From: Tateyamaria omphalii
GTDB taxonomy: Bacteria; Pseudomonadota; Alphaproteobacteria; Rhodobacterales; Rhodobacteraceae
Length of the DNA: 64,000 bases
NCBI RefSeq assembly: GCF_014651375.1
Contig: NZ_BMWT01000003.1
Coordinates: 496,001 to 560,000 of the forward strand
Direction of reading: 5' to 3'
Part shown: piece by piece, positions 36,703 through 44,930 of the stretch
How the letters are laid out: each line of letters opens with the position of its first letter
How positions within the stretch are numbered: position 1 is the stretch's first letter
Notes under the pieces: generated by a model
Database searches by the model: none
What the model saw: only the letters and a program-made list of their open reading frames with translations
What the model was told of the DNA's origin: nothing
Program-made: the position numbers and the translations under genes

Positions 36703-37442
36703 CGTCCGCCGGTGACGTCAAGGGTCGAGCCTGTGACATAGCTCGCCCCGTCTGACGCGAGCCAGAGGATTGCCTTGGCCACTTCCTCGGCCGACCCTTC
36801 GCGGCGCATGGGTACCATATGGGCCAGCTTCTGCGCGCGCCCGGGCTCGCCCCCTTTGGCATGCAGCTCGGTGTCGATCAGGCCCGGGCGGACCGACATG
36901 ACGCGAATGCCATCGGGTGCCACCTCGTCCGATAGGCCCTTGGTAAATGTGTCGATCGCGGCCTTGGACGCGGCATAGTCAATATATTGATTGCCAGACC
37001 CCAGACGCGCTGCAGCAGAGGAGATGTTGATGATCACACCGCCCGTCCCCTGCGCCTGCATCCGGGTGACCGCTTCCTTGGCGACGAGCATCGCACCGAT
37101 CACGTTGACATTCATCATGCGTGTCAGACGTGCATGGTCGATGTCGGTCAGCTTGGCGGTCTGATCCACGATACCGGCATTGTTGATCAGCACGTCGACA
37201 CGGCCAAAGGCGTCGTCTGCGGCCTGGTAGATGCGGGCGATGTCTTCGGGATCGGCTACGTCCCCTTGCACGGTGATGGCGGTGCCGCCAGCCGCTTCGA
37301 CCGCAGACTTTGCCGCGTTTGCGCCGCCCAGATCAGACCGGTAGGCCAGCACGAAATCATAGTCAGCGGCACCAAGCCGGACACATGCGGCACCAATACC
37401 GGCGGACGCGCCAGTGATCAGGCAGACAGGGCGTTTGGACAT
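36699..37442 (-). CDS. SDR family oxidoreductase
   Basis: The 247-residue protein is a classical short-chain dehydrogenase/reductase: LITGASAGIGAACV (nucleotide loop), NNAGIV, serine in INISSAAARLGS, and Y-A-A-S-K in IDYAASKAAIDTFTK. The C-terminal VRPGLIDTELH and LDVTGGR complete the fold. Members reduce sugars, ketoacyl groups or steroids; the substrate cannot be assigned. The ATG at 37442 is preferred over a frame extending to 37463. It heads a minus-strand operon with the membrane protein and the lipoprotein hydrolase. Confidence 0.9.
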   Translation of the reverse strand: MSKRPVCLITGASAGIGAACVRLGAADYDFVLAYRSDLGGANAAKSAVEAAGGTAITVQGDVADPEDIARIYQAADDAFGRVDVLINNAGIVDQTAKLTDIDHARLTRMMNVNVIGAMLVAKEAVTRMQAQGTGGVIINISSAAARLGSGNQYIDYAASKAAIDTFTKGLSDEVAPDGIRVMSVRPGLIDTELHAKGGEPGRAQKLAHMVPMRREGSAEEVAKAILWLASDGASYVTGSTLDVTGGR

Positions 37443-37463
37443 GGAATAACCTCTCAAATTCAA

Positions 37464-37979
37464 TCAGTTCAGGGGGGTGTCAGACACGAAGCTCGTGCCG
37501 GGACTGTAGATGTGGAACCCATCCAGATCACCCTTGCCGACCTTTGCGCCAGCCATCCGTGCGGTGGCATAGGCGAGGGTCAAGTGAAACTGGGCGTTGG
37601 GCAAGGCATAGAGCAGGGCGTAGTCGCGGCCCGACTGAGTCAGCTCTGCCTCGCCCGCAACATGGGTGATCTCGCGCGCGTCAGCATCGTCAAAGGCAGA
37701 ACGATCCAACTGATCCAGCAAGAACCGCATGTCATGGGCCAACGCAAGAATTGCGCCCGGATCGGTGTCCATCGGCATCTCGGGCACCTCGTCGCCCATC
37801 AAGGGCATGACCGTGCGTGCGACATAGCCCAAGGCCACGCAGAAATGCTCGGCCGCGGAAAAGCTGTCGGAGGCCAGCCGCGCCTCAAGCTGAGCGGGGT
37901 CGTCAAGGCAGGCCAGAAGGCGCTGCACCGCATCGGTGAGCCGCTTCAAGGGCGGGATCGTTGCGTCGTAAAGGTCCAT
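37464..37979 (-). CDS. DUF1993 family protein
   Basis: The 171-residue protein fits the DUF1993 family, a helical bundle related to the DinB-like superfamily: MDLYDATIPPLKRLTDAV at the start, LEARLASDSFSAAEHFCVA, and NAQFHLTLAYATARMAGAKVGKGD near the end. No metal-ligand triad is claimed. The frame is open to 38045, but that part lies inside the dispersed hairpin element. It starts after pepN on the same strand and is 22 bases before the SDR gene. Confidence 0.8.
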   Translation of the reverse strand: MDLYDATIPPLKRLTDAVQRLLACLDDPAQLEARLASDSFSAAEHFCVALGYVARTVMPLMGDEVPEMPMDTDPGAILALAHDMRFLLDQLDRSAFDDADAREITHVAGEAELTQSGRDYALLYALPNAQFHLTLAYATARMAGAKVGKGDLDGFHIYSPGTSFVSDTPLN

Positions 37980-38004
37980 GGTCGGCTCGGTTGTAGGGTA
38001 AGAC

Positions 38005-38052
38005 CCGGGGGCTCTGCCCCCGGACCCCCGGAGTTTATTTGGCAAGATGAAG
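38005..38052 (+). repeat. Diverged relative of the dispersed hairpin element
   Basis: CCGGGGGC TCT GCCCCCGG (38005-38023) forms an eight-pair hairpin, followed by ACCCCCGGAGTTTATTTGGC and AAGATGAAG. It has the same layout (GC hairpin, CCGG/AG linker, T-rich tail, purine run) as copies 1-3 but a different tail. It lies just after the pepN stop (minus strand), so it is a probable terminator or 3' stabiliser there. Confidence 0.55.
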
Positions 38053-38057
38053 GCGGA

Positions 38058-40601
38058 TCAGTCTTCACGAATACGGGTTATCATCTCGGTTGTGTCGCGG
38101 CTCAGGTTCGGGGTCGAGGCGATGCGCTCCAACTCCTTGCCGATCATCGACTGGCGGATCGCATCATAGCGGCGCCATGTCTGGAAGGCGGAGCACATGC
38201 GCGCAGTGGTCTGCGGGTTCACCGGATCGAGGTTGATCAGCCAGTCGGCCAGCAAGGTGTAGCCCGAGCCGTCCTTGGCATGGAAACCAGCGTGATGGGC
38301 AGCAAACGCCCCAAGGGTCGCACGGAAGCGGTTGGGGTTCTTCCAGTTGAAATCGGCGTGTTTCGTCAGTGCCTTGGCCGTGTCGGCGGCATCATCCGGC
38401 TTGGCCTCCATCACCTGCAATCCGAACCATTTGTCCATCACCAGTCGGTCCTGTTTCCACTGCGCCTCGAACTGGGCCAGGCCCGCATCGCCGCGGCCCG
38501 CACGGATCAGGTAGGCAAGGGCCGCCAATTGCTGGGTCATATTGGTGGCGCCGTCGAACTGTGCCTGTGCCATGTCCCCGCCATCAAGCCGCGTCAGCAG
38601 CGACAGCGCCGCGTTCCCGAGGGCCCGTTGCCCTGATTGCTCTGCCTCAGGGGCATAGGTAGCGTTCACCTGATGACGCTTGTACAAGTCGGGCAGGGCA
38701 TCTGCCAAACGGTCTGCCAAAGCTTGTCTGTGGCGTTCGCTGGACTCCCAGATTGCATCAGGGTCTGGCGTTGTGCCATTGGCGTGCAGGTCTGCGGCCA
38801 GCTGCGACTGACCGGGCAGGGCAAGGCAATAGGCGCGGTAGGCCGGGTCGAGCGTGTCGTCGATCAGCAGGCCTGCTGCCCCGTCAAGCCACGCGGCGTC
38901 GGGCGCGCTGCCCTTTGTGACCGCGCTGATCAGGGACGCTTTGCCAAGGTTGCGCGCGGCTTCCCAGCGGTTGAACGGGTCGGTGTCGTGGGCCAGCAGG
39001 AACGCGTGGTCGGGCGTATGATCCAATTCGATGGGCGCCGAAAAGCCACGCAAGATCGACGGAACAGGCTTGGCGCCCAAGCCCGGAAAGCTGAAGCTCT
39101 GGCTGTCCTTGGTCAGCTCCAGCACCTGCGTTGTTAAAACCTCGTCTCCGTTTAGACCCAACAGGCCGACGGCAATCGGGATCACTTGGGCTTGCGGGGC
39201 AGGTGTCGCGGAAGACGGTGGCGTATGCTGTTTAAAGGTTAGCGTGTAGGTGCCGTTTTCAAAGCTGTCCGTGACAGCAACCCGTGGCGTGCCGGCTTGT
39301 GAATACCAGCGCTTGAATTGGGTCAGGTCACGACCCGTGGCGTCCTCGAACACCTTCAGCCAGTCTTCGATCGTTGCGGCATCGCCATCGTGGCGGTCGA
39401 AATAACGATCGAGGGCCTTCTTGTATCCCTCATCGCCCACCAGAGTCTTGAGCATGCGGATCACTTCCGCCCCTTTCTCATAGACAGTGGCGGTGTAGAA
39501 GTTGTTGATTTCTTGAAAGCTTTCGGGCCGCACCGGGTGCGCAAGCGGGCCTTGGTCCTCGGGAAATTGGCGTGCGCGCAGATCGATCACATCGCTGATC
39601 CGTTTGACCGGTTCCGACCGCATATCGGCGGTGAACTGGCTATCGCGGAAAACGGTAAGTCCTTCTTTCAGACACAGCTGGAACCAGTCGCGGCAAGTGA
39701 TCCGGTTGCCCGTCCAGTTGTGGAAGTATTCGTGGGCGATGATCGCTTCGATCCGTTCGAAATTACCGTCCGTGGATGTCTCGGGCGACGCCAGCACAGC
39801 CGAGGCGTTGAAGATGTTCAGCCCCTTGTTTTCCATCGCGCCCATATTGAAATCGTCCACGGCCACGATGTTGAAAACATCAAGGTCATAGGCACGGCCA
39901 TAGACATCCTCGTCCCATTTCATCGAATCCTTCAGCGCCTGCATGCCAAAGGCGCATTTGCCTTCATCCCCGGGCCGGACATACAGGGCGAGGTCCACCT
40001 TGCGCCCCTCCATGGTCGTAAAGCTGTCGCGATGGGCGACCAACTCTCCGGCCACCAGTGCAAAAAGGTATGCGGGCTTGGGCCACGGGTCGTGCCATTC
40101 GGCCCAACCCTCGCCAGACGCAACCGGATTGCCGTTGGACAGCAGCACCGGGTGCGGTCCGTTGATCCGGACCGAGAAGGTCGACATCACGTCTGGCCGG
40201 TCGGGGTAGTAGGTGATCTTGCGGAACCCTTCGGCTTCGCACTGGGTGCAATACATGCCGTTCGACAGGTACAGCCCTTCAAGCGCCGTGTTGGCAGCCG
40301 GATCGATCTGCACCTCGGCTTCCCATGTGAAAGGCACGTTGGGCACGTCGCAGGTCAGCCCGTCATCCGTGAGGGCTGGTTTGACCGTTTCGCCGTCGAT
40401 CTTGGCCGAGACCAGTGACAGGTTTTCGCCGTGCAGGAAAAACGTCTTGTCGGTGGCTTCGGGGTTTGGCGAGAACTTGATGCGCGATGTGACCCGTGTG
40501 GCCGACGGGGCCAGATCGAAGGTCAGATGCACCTCATCCACAATATAGCCGAAGGGGGTGTAGTCCTTGAGGTAGATCGTCTGTGGGGATGCGTCGCGCA
40601 T
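38058..40601 (-). CDS. pepN: Aminopeptidase N
   Basis: PepN is a zinc M1 aminopeptidase that removes N-terminal residues in the cytosol. With the start at 40601 it has 847 residues, close to the E. coli enzyme (870). GAMENKGLNIFN supplies the substrate-binding G-x-M-E-N motif; HEYFHNWTGNRITCRDWFQL gives the zinc H-E-x-x-H, and LKEGLTVFRD adds the third ligand glutamate. The frame is open to 40760, but the additional 53 residues read as non-homologous. It is divergent from the photolyase gene with about 110 bases between starts. Confidence 0.95.
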   Translation of the reverse strand: MRDASPQTIYLKDYTPFGYIVDEVHLTFDLAPSATRVTSRIKFSPNPEATDKTFFLHGENLSLVSAKIDGETVKPALTDDGLTCDVPNVPFTWEAEVQIDPAANTALEGLYLSNGMYCTQCEAEGFRKITYYPDRPDVMSTFSVRINGPHPVLLSNGNPVASGEGWAEWHDPWPKPAYLFALVAGELVAHRDSFTTMEGRKVDLALYVRPGDEGKCAFGMQALKDSMKWDEDVYGRAYDLDVFNIVAVDDFNMGAMENKGLNIFNASAVLASPETSTDGNFERIEAIIAHEYFHNWTGNRITCRDWFQLCLKEGLTVFRDSQFTADMRSEPVKRISDVIDLRARQFPEDQGPLAHPVRPESFQEINNFYTATVYEKGAEVIRMLKTLVGDEGYKKALDRYFDRHDGDAATIEDWLKVFEDATGRDLTQFKRWYSQAGTPRVAVTDSFENGTYTLTFKQHTPPSSATPAPQAQVIPIAVGLLGLNGDEVLTTQVLELTKDSQSFSFPGLGAKPVPSILRGFSAPIELDHTPDHAFLLAHDTDPFNRWEAARNLGKASLISAVTKGSAPDAAWLDGAAGLLIDDTLDPAYRAYCLALPGQSQLAADLHANGTTPDPDAIWESSERHRQALADRLADALPDLYKRHQVNATYAPEAEQSGQRALGNAALSLLTRLDGGDMAQAQFDGATNMTQQLAALAYLIRAGRGDAGLAQFEAQWKQDRLVMDKWFGLQVMEAKPDDAADTAKALTKHADFNWKNPNRFRATLGAFAAHHAGFHAKDGSGYTLLADWLINLDPVNPQTTARMCSAFQTWRRYDAIRQSMIGKELERIASTPNLSRDTTEMITRIRED

Positions 40602-40712
40602 GGGGTCGCCTTTGTGGTCCAGGGTTGCGCGGACGGTAGGCCGATGGCGCGGCAGCGGCAAGAGTGTCGCGGGCGGGTTGGCAAGGATGTGTTCACTGCT
40701 AGCTTTGGGCGC

Positions 40713-42239
40713 ATGATGACTGTGGTTTGGTTCAAACGGGATTTGCGGGTGGCAGATCACCCAGCGCTTGCACGGGCAGCGGTGCAGGGGGATGTGATTC
40801 CACTTTATGTGTTTGAGCCGGAGTATTGGGCGGAACCTGATGTGTCGGGCCGCCAGTTCGCGTTTGTGCGTGAGAGTGTTGATGACCTGACGAGCGATCT
40901 GGCGGGGCTTGGTGCGCCTTTGGTGGTGCGGGTCGGGCGCGTCGTGGATGTGCTGGCCGATCTACATGCGCGTGTTGGATTTGATGGGGTGATCAGTCAC
41001 GAGGAAACGGGCAATGCTTGGACCTTTGCCCGGGATCGCGAGGTGGCTGCCTGGTGTCGCGTCAACGGTGTGGCGTGGGAAGAGCTGGCGCAGTCCGGCG
41101 TGGTCCGCCGCCTGAATGGTCGCGATGGGTGGGCCAAGCAGCGCAACGCTTTTTTGCGCCTGCCGCAGGTGGATGTCCCCGCGGGGATCACGGGCCCTGT
41201 GGTGCCGTCGGATGATGTGCCGACCTTGGTGGCAAGTGATCATTGTCCGGAGCGGCAGTTGGGTGGGCGTCAGATGGCGTTGTCCCTGTTGGGGTCATTC
41301 CTGACAGAGCGGGGGCAACGCTATCGCAAGGACATGTCGTCACCTGTGACGGGCGAGTGGTCCTGTTCCCGGTTGTCTCCGTACCTGGCCTTCGGGTGTT
41401 TGTCGGGGCGCGAAGCGTCTCAGGCTGCTGCCGCGCGCCAGCGTGAGGTGAAGGGAACGCGCGAAGGGTGGGGTGGGTCTCTGAAGTCCTTTCAGGCAAG
41501 GCTCGCCTGGCGGGATCACTTCATGCAGAAGCTCGAGGACGAACCGGCGCTTGAGCACCGATGCCTCCATTCGGCCTATGAGGATATGCGCCCAAAGGTG
41601 CCGGATGCGGAACGGCTCGCGGCTTGGGAGAAGGGAGAGACCGGTCTCCCATTTGTCGATGCTTGCATGAGGTATCTGGCGGCGACGGGATGGATGAACT
41701 TCCGGATGCGGTCGATGTTGATGGCCGTTGCGTCCTATCACCTGTGGCTGGACTGGCGGTTGACGGGCCTGCATCTGGCGCGGCAGTTTACCGATTTTGA
41801 GCCGGGCATTCACTGGCCGCAAAGCCAGATGCAATCGGGGACCACGGGCATGAACACCATCCGTATCTACAACCCCGTCAAGCAGGGGAAAGATCAGGAC
41901 CCGACCGGTGTGTTCACGCGAAAATGGTGCCCTGAACTGGCGCGCGTGCCGGATGCGTTCTTGCAGGAACCATGGACATGGGACGGGGCAGGGACGTTGC
42001 TGGGCAAGACCTATCCTGCGCCTGTCGTTGACGTTTTGGAGGCGGCCCGCGAAGCGCGGGACAAGGTCTGGGCCGTGCGGCGCGGCGGGGCGTTTCGGGA
42101 TGAGGCGCAGCGTGTTGTGCACAAGCACGCCAGCCGCAAGGACCCGCAGGGACACTTTGTTGATGACCGCGCCCCAAGACGGCGCAAGGCATCGGTGTCG
42201 CCAGCCAAGGATGGCCGGCAGATGGGGTTCGATTTCTGA
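40713..42239 (+). CDS. Cryptochrome/deoxyribodipyrimidine photolyase family protein
   Basis: The 508-residue protein (start at 40713, or 40716 without the first Met) belongs to the photolyase/cryptochrome family, which uses FAD and blue light to repair pyrimidine dimers or to signal. The N-terminal antenna-fold domain begins TVVWFKRDLRVADHPAL; the C-terminal FAD domain has GWMNFRMRSMLMAVASYHLW and IHWPQSQMQSGTTGMNTIR, then NPVKQGKDQDPTG. Whether it repairs DNA or only senses light is not decidable. A DUF2256 gene overlaps its stop. Confidence 0.9.
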   Translation: MMTVVWFKRDLRVADHPALARAAVQGDVIPLYVFEPEYWAEPDVSGRQFAFVRESVDDLTSDLAGLGAPLVVRVGRVVDVLADLHARVGFDGVISHEETGNAWTFARDREVAAWCRVNGVAWEELAQSGVVRRLNGRDGWAKQRNAFLRLPQVDVPAGITGPVVPSDDVPTLVASDHCPERQLGGRQMALSLLGSFLTERGQRYRKDMSSPVTGEWSCSRLSPYLAFGCLSGREASQAAAARQREVKGTREGWGGSLKSFQARLAWRDHFMQKLEDEPALEHRCLHSAYEDMRPKVPDAERLAAWEKGETGLPFVDACMRYLAATGWMNFRMRSMLMAVASYHLWLDWRLTGLHLARQFTDFEPGIHWPQSQMQSGTTGMNTIRIYNPVKQGKDQDPTGVFTRKWCPELARVPDAFLQEPWTWDGAGTLLGKTYPAPVVDVLEAAREARDKVWAVRRGGAFRDEAQRVVHKHASRKDPQGHFVDDRAPRRRKASVSPAKDGRQMGFDF

Positions 42240-42403
42240 TGGGCCGGATGCGCAAGAAGGCGGACTTGCCTGAAAAAACCTGCCCGGTTTGCGATCGTCC
42301 TTTCACGTGGCGAAAGAAGTGGGAAAAGGTCTGGGACGAAGTCAAATATTGCTCGGATCGGTGCCGTCGCGAGGCGCGCACAAAGGCGTTGAGACGGCCT
42401 TGA
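42239..42403 (+). CDS. DUF2256 zinc-ribbon protein
   Basis: A 54-residue gene starts in the photolyase stop (TGATG) and ends at TGA 42401-42403. The product has two C-x-x-C / C-x-x-x-C pairs: KTCPVCDRPF and YCSDRCRRE, with an aromatic stretch FTWRKKWEKVW between them. This is the DUF2256 pattern. From memory, DUF2256 genes are recurrent neighbours of cryptochrome/photolyase genes, which fits this overlap. Its role is unknown; a small zinc-dependent partner of the photolyase is possible. Confidence 0.85.
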   Translation: MGRMRKKADLPEKTCPVCDRPFTWRKKWEKVWDEVKYCSDRCRREARTKALRRP

Positions 42404-42750
42404 GCCGATTTGTCCCCGCGGGGACACGCTTTTCGGTCAGCTCATTGAATTTTCATGGTTTTGTGAAAGTGCCGATGGATCAACGGGTTGACCCATCGCA
42501 CGGCGTGTTTTGCAGATTTTAACCACCGGGAACGCACACTGCACCCCGAGAGGGGGCGGCACTTTGTTTGGTCGAGACAGCGGCCGCTCATCCATCAGCG
42601 ATGATCGCCTTGTAAGACGCCGCCCGGCGTTGATCCGAGCGACGTACGGTTCGAGCCAAGACGACATTGCAGGGTAGGGCCTATCACTGCGGTCTTGGAC
42701 CTGTGCCTTAATATATGTCCGACAAACGCAGCCGCCTTCCGCCATACGGC
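42404..42750. other. Gene-poor interval after the DUF2256 gene
   Basis: TGTCCCCG CGGGGACA (42411-42426) is a perfect 16-base palindrome right after the DUF2256 stop and may act as terminator or protein site. The remaining 320 bases hold a possible 102-codon minus-strand frame (42437-42745) with no recognisable motif. I see no convincing gene. Confidence 0.4.
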
Positions 42751-43614
42751 CTAGGCAAAAATCTCCTTGAACCTGTCGACACAGAGCCGAAACCCGTCTT
42801 CGAAGTAGCCATTGCCGGGATGGTACACGCTTTCAAAGGAAATCACGCCGTCATAGCCATCGTCTCGCAGGGCGTTTGCCATCGGCTCAAACTGGTCGGC
42901 GAGCTGGCCTTCACCCATGCGGCGCACTTCAAGGGTGGCGCGCGGTGTGTCGACCATGACATCCTTGATATGAACATGGCCCAGATAGCCCCCGCGCATT
43001 TCTTCATAGCCATCGGGGTAGGCGCGTTCATGACACCAGCAATTGTTGCCCGGGTCCCAAAGCACTTTCAGCGTGTCCTTGGCATCCAGATCGTCAATGA
43101 GTTTCCGCGCCGTGTAGCAGGAGTTCACAAGCGTGCCGTTGCCCGTCTCTACAACCAGAACCACCCCTTCGGATTTTGCCAGTTCAACGGCTGGTGCGAT
43201 CAGAGGCGGCATCGTGTCCCAGACCCCGTGGGCGACATTCCATTTTTCGGCGCCATGGCTGCCCCAAAGGATCTGTTCCTTGCGTTGGGTCATGATGCGG
43301 ACCAGCGGCGCGCCAACGACATGTGCCATGTCGATGACCCGTTTGAGCGCATCCATATGTTGGGTGTGCAGCGCGTCACCCGGTCGGTTGGCCGCTGTCA
43401 TTCCCGCAAATATGTGACGCGAGAGACAGGATACAGGCTTGCCCCGGTCACGCAGAAGGCTGTCTATCTCGGCGACCTCCGCCTTTGAGTGATCGCCCAC
43501 CTCGGTGTCGCCGACGAATTGCAGCTCGGCATATTCGAGGTCAAATTCATCCATCACGTCGATGGCGTGCCCAAGATCACGGCTGATGCCGTCGCAAATT
43601 ACACCCAGTTTCAT
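42751..43614 (-). CDS. Sugar phosphate isomerase/epimerase-like TIM-barrel protein
   Basis: The 287-residue protein has the AP-endonuclease-2/xylose-isomerase-like TIM barrel: MKLGVICDGISRD at the start, VVLVVETGNGTLVN, VLWDPGNNCWCHE with metal ligands, YLGHVHIKDV and VISFESVYHPG near the end. Family members isomerise hydroxypyruvate, tagatose/psicose or inosose. Its start overlaps the stop of the HIBADH-type gene by four bases. That pairing recalls 2-oxo-tetronate isomerase next to L-threonate dehydrogenase, but the matching kinase and aldolase are not seen here. Confidence 0.78.
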   Translation of the reverse strand: MKLGVICDGISRDLGHAIDVMDEFDLEYAELQFVGDTEVGDHSKAEVAEIDSLLRDRGKPVSCLSRHIFAGMTAANRPGDALHTQHMDALKRVIDMAHVVGAPLVRIMTQRKEQILWGSHGAEKWNVAHGVWDTMPPLIAPAVELAKSEGVVLVVETGNGTLVNSCYTARKLIDDLDAKDTLKVLWDPGNNCWCHERAYPDGYEEMRGGYLGHVHIKDVMVDTPRATLEVRRMGEGQLADQFEPMANALRDDGYDGVISFESVYHPGNGYFEDGFRLCVDRFKEIFA

Positions 43615-44519
43615 GTCGACCCCTCCGGAGTGCGGTGCAACTCGGCGCCGACGATGTCTTCGATGACGCGGGTGCATACCCAATTGTCACCGTCCGGATA
43701 CTTCGATTTGCCCGCCTGAAAAATCTGCATGGCGGCCGAGGCGGTGTGCATGGGCACGCCAAGATCGGAGGCCAGTTCAAGCGATATGGTGAGGTCCTTG
43801 TGCATGGTCGAGATATGACTGCCCGTGCCTTCGAATTGCCGGTCGATGATGTGTTCCAATGCCGTGTTTGCCACGCCACAGCCTGCGCCAGAGGTGGAGA
43901 AGACGCGCAACAGGGCATCGCCGGGTACGCCCGCTTTTGCGGCAAGGGCGCTGGCTTCGAACGTGGCGGAGAAGATCGACCCGATCAGTGTTTGTAGGCA
44001 GGCCTTCATGGTTTGCCCATCGCCTGCCTTGGTGCCGACATGATGGATGGTTGCCGAGACCGCCTTCATGACCGAGACATTGGCCTCAATCACCGCGGCA
44101 TCGGCTGCGGCCATCATGGTGAGCGTTCCGTTCTGTGCGCCTGCGAAGCCGCCGGATACTGGGCTGTCAATCAGATGCACGCCTGACCCGTCCATGGCAT
44201 GACCGATCGCCTGCGCCTCGGCTGGTTTTATCGTCGCCGTCAGGATGACTGATCCGCCGGGGGACATGTTGGCGACCAGCCCGTCGGGCCCGAGAATGAC
44301 CGATTTGGCCTGATCGCCGTTCATCACCATCACGAAGGCACAGTCAGACTGTGCCCCGATCTCTGCCGGGCTGTGTGCCGGGGTGCCTCCCATCTGTTCA
44401 AACTGGGTCATGCGATCCTTGCTCAGATCGAGACCCCAGGTTTGAAATCCATTTCCAATGAGGTTCTTGGCTAGGCCACTGCCCATATCGCCAAGTCCCA
44501 CTACGCCTACGGTTTTCAT
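43611..44519 (-). CDS. 3-Hydroxyisobutyrate-dehydrogenase-family oxidoreductase
   Basis: The 302-residue protein belongs to the beta-hydroxyacid dehydrogenase family: VGVVGLGDMGSGLAKNLI (NAD(P) loop), IDSPVSGGFAGAQNGTLT (substrate motif), and the catalytic lysine in GDGQTMKACLQTLIG. The residue after K-A-C is not the usual Asn; K-x-x-x-Q is closer to the L-threonate dehydrogenase group. Substrate therefore tentative: a C4 sugar acid or related hydroxyacid. The next gene, a TIM-barrel isomerase, overlaps by four bases. Confidence 0.82.
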   Translation of the reverse strand: MKTVGVVGLGDMGSGLAKNLIGNGFQTWGLDLSKDRMTQFEQMGGTPAHSPAEIGAQSDCAFVMVMNGDQAKSVILGPDGLVANMSPGGSVILTATIKPAEAQAIGHAMDGSGVHLIDSPVSGGFAGAQNGTLTMMAAADAAVIEANVSVMKAVSATIHHVGTKAGDGQTMKACLQTLIGSIFSATFEASALAAKAGVPGDALLRVFSTSGAGCGVANTALEHIIDRQFEGTGSHISTMHKDLTISLELASDLGVPMHTASAAMQIFQAGKSKYPDGDNWVCTRVIEDIVGAELHRTPEGST

Positions 44520-44930
44520 AAAAAACCTCCCGCTGTTTTAGGCAGCCGCATGCGAATGCGAGCTGACATTTCGAAAAGACGCCAAGGGGCATCCAATTTC
44601 GCGGGGATTTCACACGCCGATGTGCGGCGTTGGGCGAGTCCGGAAGACACCCCGCTGCCCAGTTAGGTGGGGTGAGGGAAGCCTGAATCGTGGATTTCTG
44701 CAAGGAAAATTGGGGGTGAAACCGAGGCTGGCATTCTGAACGCGAACCGCGTTTCCGCTGCAATGGACTCTGCCGCCGGCGTTTCTGGGGTGTGTCGCAC
44801 CTGTGTTTGAGGGCGCGGGGCGAGGTGTTTGCGATTATTGGTAAAAATTTTTGACCAATGATGTTTACGATAGGAAACTAATTCTCTAAGCCTTCCTGTG
44901 AATCGAATTCCAAGGCCAGAGGGGCATTCA
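44520..44930. other. Intergenic region before glcB, mostly featureless
   Basis: The 411 bases between the divergent dehydrogenase operon and glcB hold no credible gene. The only feature with clear structure is the ATTGGT..ACCAAT palindrome near 44.85 kb, described separately. Promoters for both sides must lie here. Confidence 0.4.
44837..44859 (+). promoter_or_regulatory. Palindrome ATTGGT-N11-ACCAAT upstream of glcB
   Basis: ATTGGT (44837-44842), AAAAATTTTTG and ACCAAT (44854-44859) form a symmetric site of 23 bases, 71 bases before the glcB start. A TTGACC (-35-like) is part of the right half. Half-sites TTGGT/ACCAA are used by GntR-type regulators of glycolate, lactate and pyruvate genes, but with shorter spacers. 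A role as operator is inference. Confidence 0.45.

Noticed and set aside
36690-36710. GTAAGGCG, similar to the REP head, at the start of the membrane-protein gene.
   Set aside because: It lacks the matching hairpin and lies in coding sequence; considered chance, as is a similar GTAAGGCG at the ddl stop (10189).
36987-38636. A plus-strand open frame of about 550 codons opposite the SDR, DUF1993 and pepN genes.
   Set aside because: It crosses several well-supported minus-strand genes and shows no protein motif.
42647-42656. GGTTCGAGCC, similar to a tRNA T-arm.
   Set aside because: Flanking bases do not form a T-stem and no other tRNA arms are present.
42437-42745. A 102-codon minus-strand open frame after the DUF2256 gene.
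   Set aside because: No recognised motif and no clear ribosome site; I treat the interval as non-coding.
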